A stretch of 64,000 nucleotides of DNA from Cryptomeria japonica (lineage: Eukaryota > Streptophyta > Pinopsida > Cupressales > Cupressaceae). The notes below the pieces were generated by a model. The model did not search any database. It saw nothing but the letters and a program-made list of their open reading frames with translations, and had not been told where the DNA came from. Of the stretch, positions 12,691 to 24,389 are shown piece by piece; within the stretch, counting starts at the first letter, position 1; each line of letters begins with the position of its first letter. The stretch covers positions 268,044,075 through 268,108,074 of the forward strand of contig NC_081407.1 of assembly GCF_030272615.1 (NCBI RefSeq), given 5' to 3'. The position numbers and the translations under genes are program-made.

Positions 12691-13110
12691 TGTTGGTTTA
12701 GCTAAGGCCCGTGATTGTTTAAATTATGTCCCAATAAGCTGTAGTATACCTTCACCATGACTGAAGAAGGGAAAATGAAAACCATAATGTTTCATGAATA
12801 GAAGTTTAAAACACCTTTGGAAGCTTTAAAAATTAAGCATTCAAAATGTACCATAGTTAATCATATTCAAGTTTAGTTTCAAACAAAGCGCAAACCAAAA
12901 GTTCCGACTTCTTTTGGGAAACTCCTCACATAATTTTCTTTTTAGGTTTCTTGTGATATAGCTTGCAACAGTTATAAAATATATACACACACACGCAAAT
13001 TACTTCTGCACACTTCCTATACATCTGCAAATGAGGTCATGTAAAAGAATAGGTTTTACAAACCCAATATCTTCCCTGTTGATATAAGGGCAAAAATGTT
13101 CAAATATTCT
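12691..13110. other. Intron sequence, no gene recognised
   Basis: AT-rich sequence with no strong ORF, just downstream (in minus-strand sense) of the HAD exons at 13.1-13.35 kb. I see no terminal repeat or tandem array apart from a short TA/CA tract near 12,980. Confidence 0.35.
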
Positions 13111-13152
13111 ACATTTGATGTTTTTAAGATTTTCCTTAACTGCAGTCTCTAC
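13111..13152 (-). CDS. Possible further HAD exon (tentative)
   Basis: On the minus strand a strong polypyrimidine tract and CAG acceptor end at 13153. The sequence after it, read in the phase left by the previous exon, stays open (VETAVKENLKNIK...). A 128-bp intron would separate it from the exon at 13281-13354, like the short 157-bp intron at 61.4-61.5 kb. The protein sequence is not clearly what I expect of the family here, and the donor is unclear, so this is weak. Confidence 0.25.
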
Positions 13153-13280
13153 CTGAGAACAGAATAAAAATAAGATAGACTTGGATACAAGCCGTGTATT
13201 TCAACTTTCAGGAAAGATTGATGTTTAAAAAGCACTAGTTTATATAAAAAAATTGAAATAATAGCACAGCATTTTTTCAC

Positions 13281-13354
13281 CTTACACAATACATGCTCAG
13301 CACCAGCAGAAAGCATCCGACGTTGCGTCTCAATGTCATCTGGAATCAATTTTC
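13281..13354 (-). CDS. HAD-superfamily hydrolase, internal exon (fourth seen)
   Basis: The acceptor is TGACAG at 13355. The first two bases complete the Gly codon begun by the last base of the exon at 39146-39200. It encodes (G)KLIPDDIETQRRMLSAG followed by AEHVLCK, a cap-domain segment that continues the AWxxLAxEEGK region of plant HAD proteins. Two donors are possible: GTGAAA after 13281 or the better consensus GTAAGG after 13286. The acceptor, phase and protein continuity are strong evidence that the two exons join across a 25.8-kb intron. The protein probably acts in plastids (inferred from family), with substrate unknown. Confidence 0.75.
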
Positions 13355-14699
13355 CTGTCAAATGCTCAATTCAGCACCATGAGTCAATTCCCAATACAGC
13401 ATAGATCAAAGAGAGATCTTGTATGTACCTCGTTGATTAGAATAGTAGAAAATGCTTCTTGTAAATGGGAAAAAATACCAGCAAGAAACTAATGCTTGTA
13501 GGTATGCAGTTAGATTAATAACTAATAAGTATAGGCAGGTTTAGCACAAATAAATTTTAACTGCATTTAAAAAGAAAAATATGTTTCCATTGATCAATTT
13601 CAGACAATGCCACTCTTTGATGTTTCAGAAAGCATGATGAACTGAATTAGTCACATTGAATCACAACTTGGGAAATTCTCTTCCAACTTGCTTTTTAAAA
13701 CTGAGATGAGAAAACAGCAAGTTTTATAGCTATCATATTCTTTGTTTTAATAATTAAGGAGATTAAGCGTAAAGTACCTCCAAGAAAAGGGGGAAGAATA
13801 TTGGCACAATGAATCATCCTCAAAATTTTAATCAATGAAAAATGAATCCAAAAGATATAGGATCCAGATCTTTCATTCAAACTTTCTGCAAGTGATCCTA
13901 ACTTCATATCTTTCAAGAGATCTTGACAGATTGAGAATCTCTATGGACTTCTAACAATTGAAAGCATTGACCAAAACATCATGTTATATCTTAATCTTAT
14001 CCTAGAATTTGAAGAAAAGTGTTGCATCCTATCAATATTTGTATTCTTATCCCAGTAACTTAGCCCAGAATCAAAGCATATGCACAAAATTAGTGTTCTG
14101 ATAAGCACCAATGAAATTATGAACTTTATCCATCGGTAACATTTAAATTTGAATTCAAGGATAAAGACAGGCTAAAGGAATAATGTCATATAAACTCTGA
14201 AAGGAACAATGAATGGAATGTTGAATCATGATAAACTGTTACTATAGGCAAGAAAGACTGTAAGAAAGTGCTGAAAGATGCCATTATTCTTGATATAAAC
14301 CCCGTTTTCTTGATGCTCAATATTGTGGATTTTATCAAAGAATATGCATTGAATAAGTAAATATCAAAATGCTCCTGGATCCACAGAAAAGTAAAATTAT
14401 AAAGTAGTAACTAAATCTGAAGAGCCAAGGCATTAAACTATGAGCAATGGGATAGATTTGACAGCAAATAGACCAATACAGATATTTAAAACTGACAAAT
14501 ACTTTCAAGCACCGACTGGTATCATCAAATAAGTGCTGCTTTTATTAATGGAAACCACTTCATGGAGGTACAAACCCCAAGCAAGCCACTCTAAAAAGGA
14601 AATCCTCCCAATACAATAAATAAAGCACCTAACATACTCTATTCTATATAGTCATATTAATTATTATTATATAAGAGAGGGAGAAGGGATTACATCATA
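13355..14699. other. Start of the 25.8-kb HAD intron, nothing else recognised
   Basis: AT-rich sequence without coding potential. At 14540-14650 a block (CTTTTATTAATGG...) is related to the ~121-bp tandem repeat at 36061-36302, so that repeat is dispersed in this intron. Confidence 0.4.
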
Positions 14700-16715
14700 A
14701 AGTAATGAATGTGGCCTAAAAAGAACAATAAAAGTTCGAACTTAGAAGAAATAAGCCATCCTCCCAAGTGGCAAATTCAAAGGGCAGCTTCTAATATTCA
14801 ATTAGATGTGTGACTGTGATAATGAAGCTTGCGAATAAAGTGTCCAAAATAGATTCAGGTTCAAGCATGAACTTGCCCTCTTCATCATGTTCAGGGTGTT
14901 CTGTCTAGAAAGAGGAATGCTGATGAATAAATTGCTTAAAGAATGGAACATGGAATACATAATGAATTCTGGAAGAATGAAGTTCCTAAGCATATGTTAC
15001 TTTGCCAATCTTCTTAAGGAACTTATAGAGATCATAAAATTTAGTCTTTTGGGCTAACTTACAGTTACTCTTGACGTTGTAGAATAGATATACCCAATCC
15101 CTCTCTTAAATTGGCGTTACATGCATTTTAAGTGAGTTTGCTACTTCATATTGATTTTGTGCTAGATGGAGGTTGTATCTAAGGAGCCGTAGAACATCTT
15201 GACTGCTGAAAATAATCCAAACAGCCTACATCTTACGAGAATCTGGAAGATAAGTGTCAATGCTTGGAAGAGGATATCCATGTGAAGCTTCAGAGGGGAT
15301 CATCTTAACTGAAGGGTAAAATGCAGTGTTATACCACCACTGTGCTAAGGGGATTCATATAACCCAGTAAGATGGTTTACCTGGTGCAAAGCATCAAAGT
15401 TAGCTGTCAAGACACTTACTAATAGCTTCAGCTTGACCATCTATTTGAAGATGGTATGTAAAACTCATGGAAAGTTGAGTGTCTTGCAATTTGATAAGTT
15501 CCTCCAAAAAATTGCTGTTAAACTTGGGATCCCTGTTAGAAATAATAATCTTGGTAAAGCCATTGAATTTTAAAATATCTCTAAACAAAGTTCAGAAATT
15601 TTATGTGCAAGATGGAAAAGGGGGATAAATGAGCATACTTTGAGAGACTACACCACTACAAAAATAGTATTTTTACCTTCAAATTTTGAAGGGCTGTGAT
15701 GAAGTTCATGAAAATGTTATCCCAACACTGATTTGGAATAGGCAATGACTAAAGTGATCCTAGTGAAGCAATAATATCTCCTTTATCTCTTTTAAAGTGT
15801 CATAGTGGGCTGTAAATAAATGAACAAAACTCTTAAGACCTTGCCAAAAGAAGAATGTTTTACTGTGCGGTATGCCTTACAGAACCTAGAATACCCTGCC
15901 AAAGAAGAAGGGTGAATTTCTTTGGCAATAACACCTTAAGGATAGAATGGAGTACCAAATAGATGTGATTTTGATGGTGAAGAATGCCATTAGTTCATGA
16001 GGTGTGCAATTTTGAATTAGCTATTGTATAATAAGTTGAGTTGAAGGGTCATTATACCATTCAACTTGCACCTGTGTTCTCCAAGTTGGAAGAGGAGAGC
16101 CAATAGAAAAGAAGTGAATACAGTCTTCGTATTGCCTTATCAGTGCATCAGCTGCAACATTATCCTTGCCCTTGCTAAAGAAAATCTCAAAATCAAATGC
16201 AACCCACTTTTGCTGTTCTAATGAAGATATTTCTTGTTCCAAGAAGTACTTAACACTGGGATGATCTGTTTTGACCTTAAATGATAACACAAGAAGTATT
16301 GATCCTTGATAGCATGGAGAATAGTTAACATTTCCTTTCCTTATGTATATTTATCAAGATGTCTAGGACAGAGTTGTTTACTTTCAGAAGCAATAAAGCT
16401 TTCTCCTCGCACTTTGATCACACCAATCAAATTAGATGCATCACTTCAATGATGAAGGCGTCACAAAAATATGGTGTAGCTAAAACATGGGTGGTAGTCT
16501 ACCAATCTTCAAGGCTTGAATGTTCTGTCCGAGCAAAAAAACATCTTCTTGAGCAGAACTAGGAAGCGGCAATGTTGGCATAGTATCTAACCAACCTCCA
16601 ATAATATAAAATGAGCCCCATGAAGCCACAAAGATCCATAATGGTATGAGGGATAGACCAATTGTCATTAGCAATTGTCGTATACTGATTCAACCCCCCG
16701 CCCCCCCCCACTCTT
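14700..16715 (-). pseudogene. Ty3/gypsy pol remnant: RT end, RNase H, integrase
   Basis: Read on the minus strand from 16715 downward. First comes HTIMDLCGFMGLI-like RT/RNase H connection sequence (about 16.65-16.5 kb), then KTDHPSVKYFLEQ...WVAFDFEIFFSKGKDNVAADAL (16021-16290), the RNase H domain end. Last is IIISNRDPKFNSNFLEELIK and YHLQIDGQAE (15400-15588), the integrase D,D-35-E region. Stops are frequent. It appears to be the downstream half of one gypsy element whose upstream half lies at 24.39-25.95 kb, split by the old copia insertion. No LTR was found for it. Confidence 0.75.
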
Positions 16716-16729
16716 AGCTTAAGCGTGTG

Positions 16730-17961
16730 TGTTTTCTTTAATTTGATGATAGAAAAAATTGGAGAGCCAAGAGATTCCTTCGGCTAGTTCATGCAAATGT
16801 TTGTGGACCAATGAACATGATATTAATCTCTAGTGCCAATTATTTTTTTTGTTTGTTGATGATAGTAGAAAAAATGTGAATGTAAATTCTAAATTGAAAT
16901 TCAATTTGTTTAATGGATTTCAAAAGTTTAAAACATCAATAGAAAAATAGTTACTGTGACATTGCCACTCTTAAGTCTAATAATGGAGGAGAATTCTATT
17001 CAAATGAATTCAACATCTTTTTCTACTAAACACTATTAAAAAACAATTCATTACACCCTACACTTCACAACAAAATGGACTGGTTGAAAGGCAAAACAAC
17101 ATTATCACAGAGATGGCTTCATGCATGATGCAGAACACAAATGTTTACAACAATATATCCACTAAACAAATCTTATCTGGGAGGAAGCCCAAAGTCAATA
17201 ATCTTAAAGTCTTTGATTCCACTACCTATGCCAAGATTCCATATAAGAAACAATCTAAGTTCTATCCAAAGAGTAAGAAATTGATGATCATAGGGTATAA
17301 CAATATTCCTAAAGCTTATAGGTCGGTTGATGTTGACACCAACAGGTTGACCTTCAACAAAGATGTTGATAAAAAGTTGGCTATTTCCAAACTTATCCGA
17401 AGATCATAATTACAAGAGAACGACCTATTGTGATTAAGGATTCAAGTGTTCAGTTTCAGGTAGCTCCACCAAAATGGGAGGAGAATTCTGAGCATATGGA
17501 GTCATCCAAGCTAGAAATAGTCCCAAAGGTTATCGATGACAGCTTGAATCAACAATCAAATGACACAAGTACAAATAACCCAAGCCATGGTGACAACATT
17601 GTGTTGGATGAAGAGGATCCCATGAGAGTCCAAAGTGGTGGCACACCACCATTGGAGATGTTTATGTAAGTGAAATGATTGAGGAACAATCACTGAGAGG
17701 CAAAAGTAAGAGGAACATAGTCAACTTTGCTCTAATAGCCAAAATTCAAGGCATTTATAAGCCACAAGCACTTGAGGAGGCAAAAGGAAAAGCTAGATGG
17801 GAAAAAGGCCATGGCAACTGAACATGAGAATCTTATGAAAAACAAGTTTTCTGATCTCACAAATCTTCCACCAAAAAATAAAACCATCAGCTACAAATGG
17901 GTATACAAAGTCAAGTACAAGGCTGATGTCACATTAGACGAGTACAAGGTATGGTTGGTTG
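16730..17961 (+). pseudogene. Old Ty1/copia pol remnant: integrase and start of RT
   Basis: The integrase is degraded but legible: a VDDSRK segment near 16.86 kb, then TPYTSQQNGLVERQNNIITE (17.05-17.11 kb) in place of the usual PQQNGVVERKN motif. The C-terminal integrase region follows (17113-17409), then a spacer, then the RT start KTISYKWVYKVKYKADVTLD (17.88-17.94 kb). The frame is cut within an R-L-V-A-K-G-F-S motif by family X copy X-C and resumes at 22993. No LTRs are seen. It lies on the opposite strand to the gypsy remnant around it. Confidence 0.8.
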
Positions 17962-18831
17962 TGTTGATGTGTTCACTAGGCACATGCAAACTCAGAATAA
18001 AATACCAAAGTATCTTACCCTCTCTTGAACAAAATCTTTTGGATGCTGAAGATTTGCTTAAGGTTCATCCAAGAAAGACTCCAAGGTTCCGAATGTAGGA
18101 TCCCTACGTGTGGATAAGCCTAGTTGGTCGTTGTAATTGTTATTTCATCAAAGGGCATTTATGGTTCGAAAAGACTTCAACAATTGCTTAGCAGATGGCA
18201 TGCGAGGAGTTTTTTTCCTAAAACTACTAAATGATTCTCAAAAAAAGGGGGCAAAAGATGAGGGTTTAGAGGGAATCCTAAGCTACTCTAACATGAATGG
18301 ATGAAGAATGAATACAAATGAAGCTCAACTAGTTATAGCATCGCCATACATGAGCAACTTTGCTAGAACTAATGCAATCTTCTAAGGATGTTTTAAGGTT
18401 TTCAAATCACTGTCAACCATAGACACCACCAATTGAATGCATATCAAAGGTTGAACAATAATCAAACTTAAATACTTTACAATGCTCCAATTGACCACAC
18501 AGGGCTCGTTACAATCAGCAAGAAAGCTAGTGGTATGGATAACGAGCTTCACAATATATATCAAATACCACATTCCATCATGAAATCTAATGCTAAAACT
18601 ATCATCAAAAGATTGGCTTAGAAGATAGAAGAACCATGCAACAAGCTTCAAGGATTGAATTAAAACACCATAACTTCAATGTTTAATTAATCCAATGGCC
18701 AAATAACAACAATTCTTCAAGTCTAACTCTTGCTATTATTGCTCTCTCACTATTCACCATTGTCTCTTGCTATCAACTATTAACTATTAACCATTAACCT
18801 TTACAAATGAAATGAGTGTAGCTTATATAGA

Positions 18832-18839
18832 GCTTCCAT
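18832..18839 (-). promoter_or_regulatory. TATA box downstream of the X-C reading frame
   Basis: TATATAAG on the minus strand, about 220 bp past the frame's stop, at the position matching 223-230 (X-A) and 44929-44936 (X-B). Confidence 0.45.
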
Positions 18840-19057
18840 ATACAATGAAGGGCCAAGATTGAAAAGAGATCAAGGGCCAAGATTTTGCCACCTAAACCCT
18901 AATTAGGGTTTGACACAAATAAAAACCCTATCTGGATAAACATCACCATGAATCAACCAATGAGAGAATAACACATACTGACACAGAAATCGAGGAAGCA
19001 TCCTCCAATAGGAACGCGACATGTCAAATGAGATCATAACAAACTTTCTTCTAGAAT

Positions 19058-22000
19058 TTAATTTCCTTTCTCCTTCTCTTTCTTGGAATATTCAATGAAT
19101 CTGGACGTCATGCTTTCAATTTCAGAAATTGGAATCTCAGGTAGATTCTTCATACGTTCCTCTAGGTGAATCACCTCATCAAAGGTTGTAAGAAGTGAGA
19201 CTTCCCATCCATGCTCAAGTTCTTTTGTCTTATCAATATGGAACATGGTGGTATGGATAAGATCCAACTGTTTTTTTGTGATTGGTCTACCTTCTCCTTG
19301 AAAGATAACCTTTATCTTTCTTTCTAGTTCTTGAATGTCCACATCCGCTTCAATTTCCATTCTTTTGTCAAGAATGATACACATTAGCTCAATGATCTTA
19401 TCATGAATAGGATGGACGGTATCTTCCACTTGGTTACATCTATTACTCACATCTTCAAAAAGGAGTTTCTTTATTTGGAGCAAGGTTGACCACTGTAGCA
19501 TATTAGGGGTTGATTCTTTCCTAATTATCCCTTCTTGTGCCAGCATCTGTCTAGGTGCCTTCCTTATTGTTTGTAAAACAGGAATGGTGACGTCCTTAGT
19601 ATAGACGAAGGCATCAACTGTCATCATGAGGTTATGAACTATCTCAAGAACTCGAATGGCTCTTCCAAGTATTTTCATCATATTCCTTACAAACTCATTA
19701 GCCGTTGTGAAAGATTTGTTGATCCAAGCCTCTAGAAGTTGTGCTGAATTTCTCATTTTCTCCGTGTGATCAACTGATTTGATAGAAAGCAAAGGAGGTG
19801 GTGTGGTCATAGGACTTTGATGTCTCAAAGGCTGCTGAAATTGCTGAATATAACTCCTCCACGCACGTACTTCTTTCTCTAATCTTTTGTTCTTTTCTAT
19901 TTCGGCCTTTAGCTTCTCATTTACTGCTTTTACTGATTCAATTGCTTCCTCCATGGCATGCTCGAAAGTGAGTGGACCCAAGTCGAATGTCTCTAAATCA
20001 TATTCTTCTGCCAAGATCTCATCTTCATACTTATCTGCGGCAGGAGTGGCAATCTCTATCCTTCTAGAACCTGCATCATCCCTTATTATCTTAGACATCT
20101 TTGGAGCTTTCCTTCTCTCAATGACTTCTTGAGATCCATTTAGAAGAGTGTCTAAATCAAATGCTTGTTGTTGTTGTTCTTCTTCTTCTATCACTTCTTT
20201 GGTAAGTCTCTCTTTGAGCCATTCGGGAATGGAGGATCTTACTTCTCTTACTTGTACTTCTTCAAGTGGAGGCTAATTCCTAGGAGGAGAGGTTACTTCA
20301 TTATTATCCTCTTGTTCTTCATCATCACAAATCTGAATATGAAGGGTTGGGTGTGATGAATCTTGAGACACTCTTCCTTGTTCTTGCTTGTCATTCCTAT
20401 CATTCTATATTGTTGACTCCATTGATTCATCTACTTCATGGACTACACCTTCATTCCTTCTTTGATCTTCGCCTTGATCTTCTTCTCATGTCTAGAAGAA
20501 ACGCTGGGAGGTTGATCAAGATTTGTCTTTTGCTTCTTCTTGGAAGTTTCCTTCTTTCCTTGTTCATTTTTTCTCTTTGATCCTTTTGTGTGTGAAGTAT
20601 TCTCACTCACACTTACCCTTTCCTCTTCTTCCATCCTTGTCTCTAAGTTGAAAGTCATAGTCACATCTTGCTCCTTCAGCTTTTGATGTTGAATATCTAC
20701 CCATCTTCGTGTGGAAGCTAAAACGGGATCCATCAATTCCCTCAAATTTGTGACTTCCTTTTCATCCCAATTGATCTTTATTCCTTTGTCGGCTTTCTCA
20801 TAGGTAGATTGGATGTATCGACCACTATCTTGCGCTTGGTCGGCCACTCTATATATCTTGCATCTTCTAATTAGATCAAGAGGCATCCAAGAGTGCATCT
20901 TCTTCCTTATCTCAAAGTCATCTTGCGCATTCATCCAAAAGTCTTCTACTTGAGACACATGCATGTACTTCCTCCCAACCATCTCTTCTACATTACGATA
21001 ATGACCAAAATTTTCTCTAGAAGCAAATGGTGTAGATAAATAGAAAAATAGTTCTGCCTCGGCACTTTCAGCTGCTTGAAGTGAAGGATAAACTTATATT
21101 GAATTCCCAAGTGTGATGGAATTAGTGATGACAGCTCCATGTTTGTACCTCAAGGATTTAGTACATGCTAACAATTGCCTTGTCACCTCAAGAAATACTA
21201 TTCTATCCATAGGATAACGTGGCAACATAAGAGGAGGAGAAGGACATCCTTGGATCCTTATGTATGTGAACTTGGGAAATTGAATAAACCACACCCCATA
21301 TTGCTTGATTAGGTCTTGCGCATCTTGAGACAACCTTTGATGAATTCCTCCTTGTAGGGTCCTGGTGATATGCATCGTGAAAGTATCATTGACCAATCTA
21401 TAATGTTGTTTAGGTGGATGATGCAATATCTCATAAGAATCACAAACCCTTATCTCTCCAGGCCCTCTTCCAACTCAGCCTCTATGTGGTAGCCCTGCAT
21501 ATTCATAGCTCCTTGCCAAAGAATATATGATATATGAGCTCATGTGGAATGACTTAGTTGGAATCAACCTTTTCAACTGCACATCTAGGCAATTACTAAT
21601 TATCCTTGCCCAATAAATCATTCCCTTCCCTTGAATAATGATTTGAATGAAAAAGAACATCCACTTATCAAAGCAAAAGGCTTGAGGAGCTCCTACAACT
21701 CGACCAAGCAAGGTGATCAAATCTTTGAATTCTTCTTGAAAGTCCATGCAATGTGGGAATCTTGTTAAGACGGGGTCTACTCTTTTGCAACCAATCCCTA
21801 TTGATGATTGATAGGCATGCATCAAGATCATCCTCATAGATAGACTTGGCTCCTTCTAGACTTCTATAGATCATATCTCTCTATTCTGGTAGATGGAAGG
21901 CTTTGCTTATGGCTCTTTCTAATAGGTAGGCAAGAACAGTTCCATCCTATGCCACGATTGTCCTTGAGTGTGGATCATAATGCTTGGCACATTTGATCAT

Positions 22001-22255
22001 CATTTCATGACATCGAACTGCAGGATGTAAGCCAGCTGCCTCGATGATGCCGCTCTCTATTATCCTCTTGGCTATCGGTGACGGTTTGCCAATGTATGGT
22101 GCCTCACGAAACTTCTTCATGTTGAAATTGCCAAGGTTTGTGTCTCCAATGTTGCTCCATCAGGATGTAATCTTGGTCTCCAAGTCATCACTCTTTTGGT
22201 CTTCTTTGATGAGAGCTTGCCTTGATGATGATCCACTTGCCTTAGGTGCTGCCAT
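19058..22255 (-). pseudogene. Family X long reading frame, copy C
   Basis: The start ATG at 22255 gives MAAPKASGSSSRQALIKE, matching the start of the other copies (M-A-x-x-[KRS]...SRQA[ML]IK). The frame is broken: an early TGA, further stops, and shifts near 21.85 and 20.4 kb. The longest clean piece is the C-terminal 378 residues (19058-20194), rich in charged heptads and probably coiled-coil. The N-terminal part keeps FFIQIIIQGKGMIYWARIIS and SSYIIYSLARSYEYAG, aligned with the SYLIYMFVRRGGFDG region of X-A. Copy C shares only modest identity with A and B, so the family is old. No known catalytic motif is visible. Confidence 0.7.
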
Positions 22256-22948
22256 GATTTACCTATAAGAGGCGGTCAAGTTAGAATCCCTAAGAACAAG
22301 CTCAACAATGATCAAGTTCGCTCTATGATATTCACTCAAGACATTAAACAAAGATCTCTTTTAAACTCATATACCAGTCTGCTCTCTATCAGTAAAGACA
22401 AGGGCTGCAAATCGATCTAGACCCTCAACAAGGATATACTAAGCAATTAATTTCGCTCTTAGATTGAGGCAAGGACAGGGCACAATAAAGTTCACTCTAA
22501 GACATTCATTCAAGGTCATTCTATGACTGCTCTAAAGACATGATTAAATTCGCTCAAAGACCTTTCTAAGGGCAGACATGAAACAAAATTCACTGACTAA
22601 TCATCAGCAGATCGTTTTGGACTCTTAGCAAGAAGGTGATCATGATAGATAACTTTCACTTACCGAGCTTTCTAAGGACAAGACTCTTACGACTATGAAA
22701 CTTGCTGTCATCTAAGGTTTCCAACTCCAAATGAAGGCATCACCAATTTGTCCTTCCAAGAATGCCTATTAAGGAAATTCGCTCTTGGACCTTTGGAGGG
22801 ACAGGACCTAAAAGACAAACCTCTGAGCAAAGACAACACCTAACTTAGCCTGATCTGATCTATGCTAACCCTATAAACCCACTCAATTCATCTTGAAAGC
22901 AAAGAGAGACAAGACTAGACCAAAAGAAAAATCCAAAAAAAGAGGGGT

Positions 22949-22984
22949 CCCCATTTTGATGGGGCGATGTGTGATATGGTCACA
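22949..22984. repeat. Two tandem terminal hairpins of X-C
   Basis: CCCCAT-TTTG-ATGGGG (22949-22964), then TGTGA-TATGG-TCACA (22970-22984), three bases from the element end. The stems are the same as X-A, with different loops. Confidence 0.6.
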
Positions 22985-22992
22985 ACAGGTTG

Positions 22993-23255
22993 CAAAAGGA
23001 TTCTCACAAAGTAGGCATCAACTACAAGGAGACTTTGCTCCTATGGCAAAGATGAGCACCATCCAACTAGTCCTATCTGTGGTAGCTTAGTTTGGTTGGA
23101 TTGTCCATCAAGTGGACATGAAGAGTGCCTTGCTCGATGGAGATTTGGAAGAAAACATCTACACGTCTCGACCACAAGTTTTTGGCAAGGATCATCTTTT
23201 GTGTTGAATGAAGAAAGTTCTATATGCCATTAAGCATGTTCTCAGAACATGGTAC
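22993..23255 (+). pseudogene. Old Ty1/copia RT remnant, middle part
   Basis: This continues the RT frame after X-C: AKGFSQSRHQLQGDFAPMAK then MSTIQLVLSVVA, a stop, then a VHQVDMKSALLDGDLEENIY-like stretch and KKVLYAIKHVLRTWYIK, the VYGLKQAPRAWY block. It is cut at 23256-23263 by the hAT-like element. Confidence 0.8.
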
Positions 23256-23263
23256 ATCAAAAT

Positions 23264-23756
23264 CTAAGTTACCAGTTCGGGTTCAGGGTCAAGTTTGGGT
23301 ACACGAACCCAATTCATGAATTGGGTTCATCCGTACATGTATATATGTACATACATATGTATGTATGTATGCATGTATGTGTGTGTGTATGTATTATATG
23401 CGAAAATTTAAAGAAATATTCAGAATTATAAAACTAAATACATTTAGGAGTATGCTATTTCATCACTGATCAATGCGTGAGGAGAACCCAACAATAGAAA
23501 GGGTGCTTTTAGGGACATTTTAGGGGTTTTGGATGCAAAAAAAAGGTCATAATGTTTGTTTTTGTTTTGTTTTGGCGCTCAGTGCCTTTGGATATGCCCG
23601 GGTTCGTACCTCACAAACCCAAATGCCTGGGTACGTACCCAAGGCATGCCCGGGTTCGTACCTCACAAACCCAAATGCCTGGGTACGTACCCAAGGCATA
23701 CCCGGGCGAGCCCAGTTCATGTGCGTGACCCAAAAGTGGCGAACTCGGTAACATAG
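23264..23756. mobile_element. Non-autonomous hAT-like element, 493 bp
   Basis: A perfect 8-bp duplication, ATCAAAAT, flanks it (23256-23263 and 23757-23764). The terminal inverted repeats are imperfect: CTAAGTTACCAGTTCG on the left and, reversed, CTATGTTACCGAGTTCG on the right. Inside are a (GTAT)n/(GT)n microsatellite at about 23340-23395 and a tandem repeat of GCCCGGGTTCGTACC...CCTGGGTACG units at about 23594-23710. The interrupted copia frame reads through (TGG TAC ATC AAA ATT GAT AGG) once the element and one duplication are removed. No transposase is encoded. Confidence 0.8.
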
Positions 23757-23764
23757 ATCAAAAT

Positions 23765-24385
23765 TGATAGGTTGTACTTGGACAAAGAAGAGTTCCAACA
23801 AAGTCCTTTGAATTCCAACCTATATGTCAAAAGTGTAAGTAATGATCTCACTCCACTAGTCATATATGTATTACAAATAGTGAGGTGCATGCTATTGAGA
23901 AAATCAAATCTAATGAGTAAAACTTTTTACATGACTAATCTACGTCTCCTACATAATTACCCAAGTGTAAAAGTTTGGCAAAATGGTGGCAACATATTTG
24001 TCTCACAATCCAAATATGATAAGAGTTTGATCAACATATTCAAAATGATAGATTGCATAGTCACATCTACACCTATTGAGAAAGGGTTGAAGTTTGAAGC
24101 CAACATTAGCTTTCAAACACTTAATGAGTCAACCTACAAGCAACAAGTGAAGATTTTAATATATCTTACAATCAATAGACCTAATTTGAGCTATGTTGAA
24201 ATAGCCCCAAAGATAGACCATTGGACTATACAAAAGAAGGGGTTGAGATATGTGAAAGGAACACTTGACTTTGTCGACAATAGAAACAAAGACCCTAGGC
24301 TGTGTGTGTTTACCGATTCAAATTGGGTGAGTTCTATGGATAATAGAAAATCCACTTCTAGATATGTTTTCAGCCTCCTATGTTG
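23765..24385 (+). pseudogene. Old Ty1/copia RT end and RNase H remnant
   Basis: The frame at 23772-24386 encodes YLDKEEFQQSPLNSNLYVKS, a degraded VYVDDL region, then a QSKYDKSLINIF stretch and KQQVKILIYLTINRPNLSYV, the copia 'GSLMYL..TRPDI' block. VFTDSNWVSSMDNRKSTSRY is the RNase H D-SDWAGD-RKSTSG motif with substitutions. It ends at about 24385, where minus-strand gypsy RT sequence resumes. Confidence 0.8.
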
Positions 24386-24389
24386 ATGT

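Larger units (their letters stand above)
17962..22987 (-). mobile_element. Family X element, copy X-C (complete ends)
   Basis: 5,026 bp. The left end TGTTGATGTG aligns with the X-B left end TGTTGACGTG, and similarity continues through an ACCCTCTCTTGA block. The right end GGTCACAACA matches X-A and X-B. A perfect 5-bp target duplication, GGTTG, flanks it (17957-17961 and 22988-22992), and removing the element with one duplication restores the host copia RT frame (...LV-AKGFSQ...). It is the most diverged of the three copies, with a much shorter leader (about 0.7 kb against 2 kb). I searched both ends by eye for LTRs and found none. Confidence 0.85.

Noticed and set aside
16695-16712. Poly-C run as a regulatory or G-quadruplex site
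   Set aside because: A single homopolymer-like run at the edge of a decayed gypsy remnant; length may also be a sequencing artefact.
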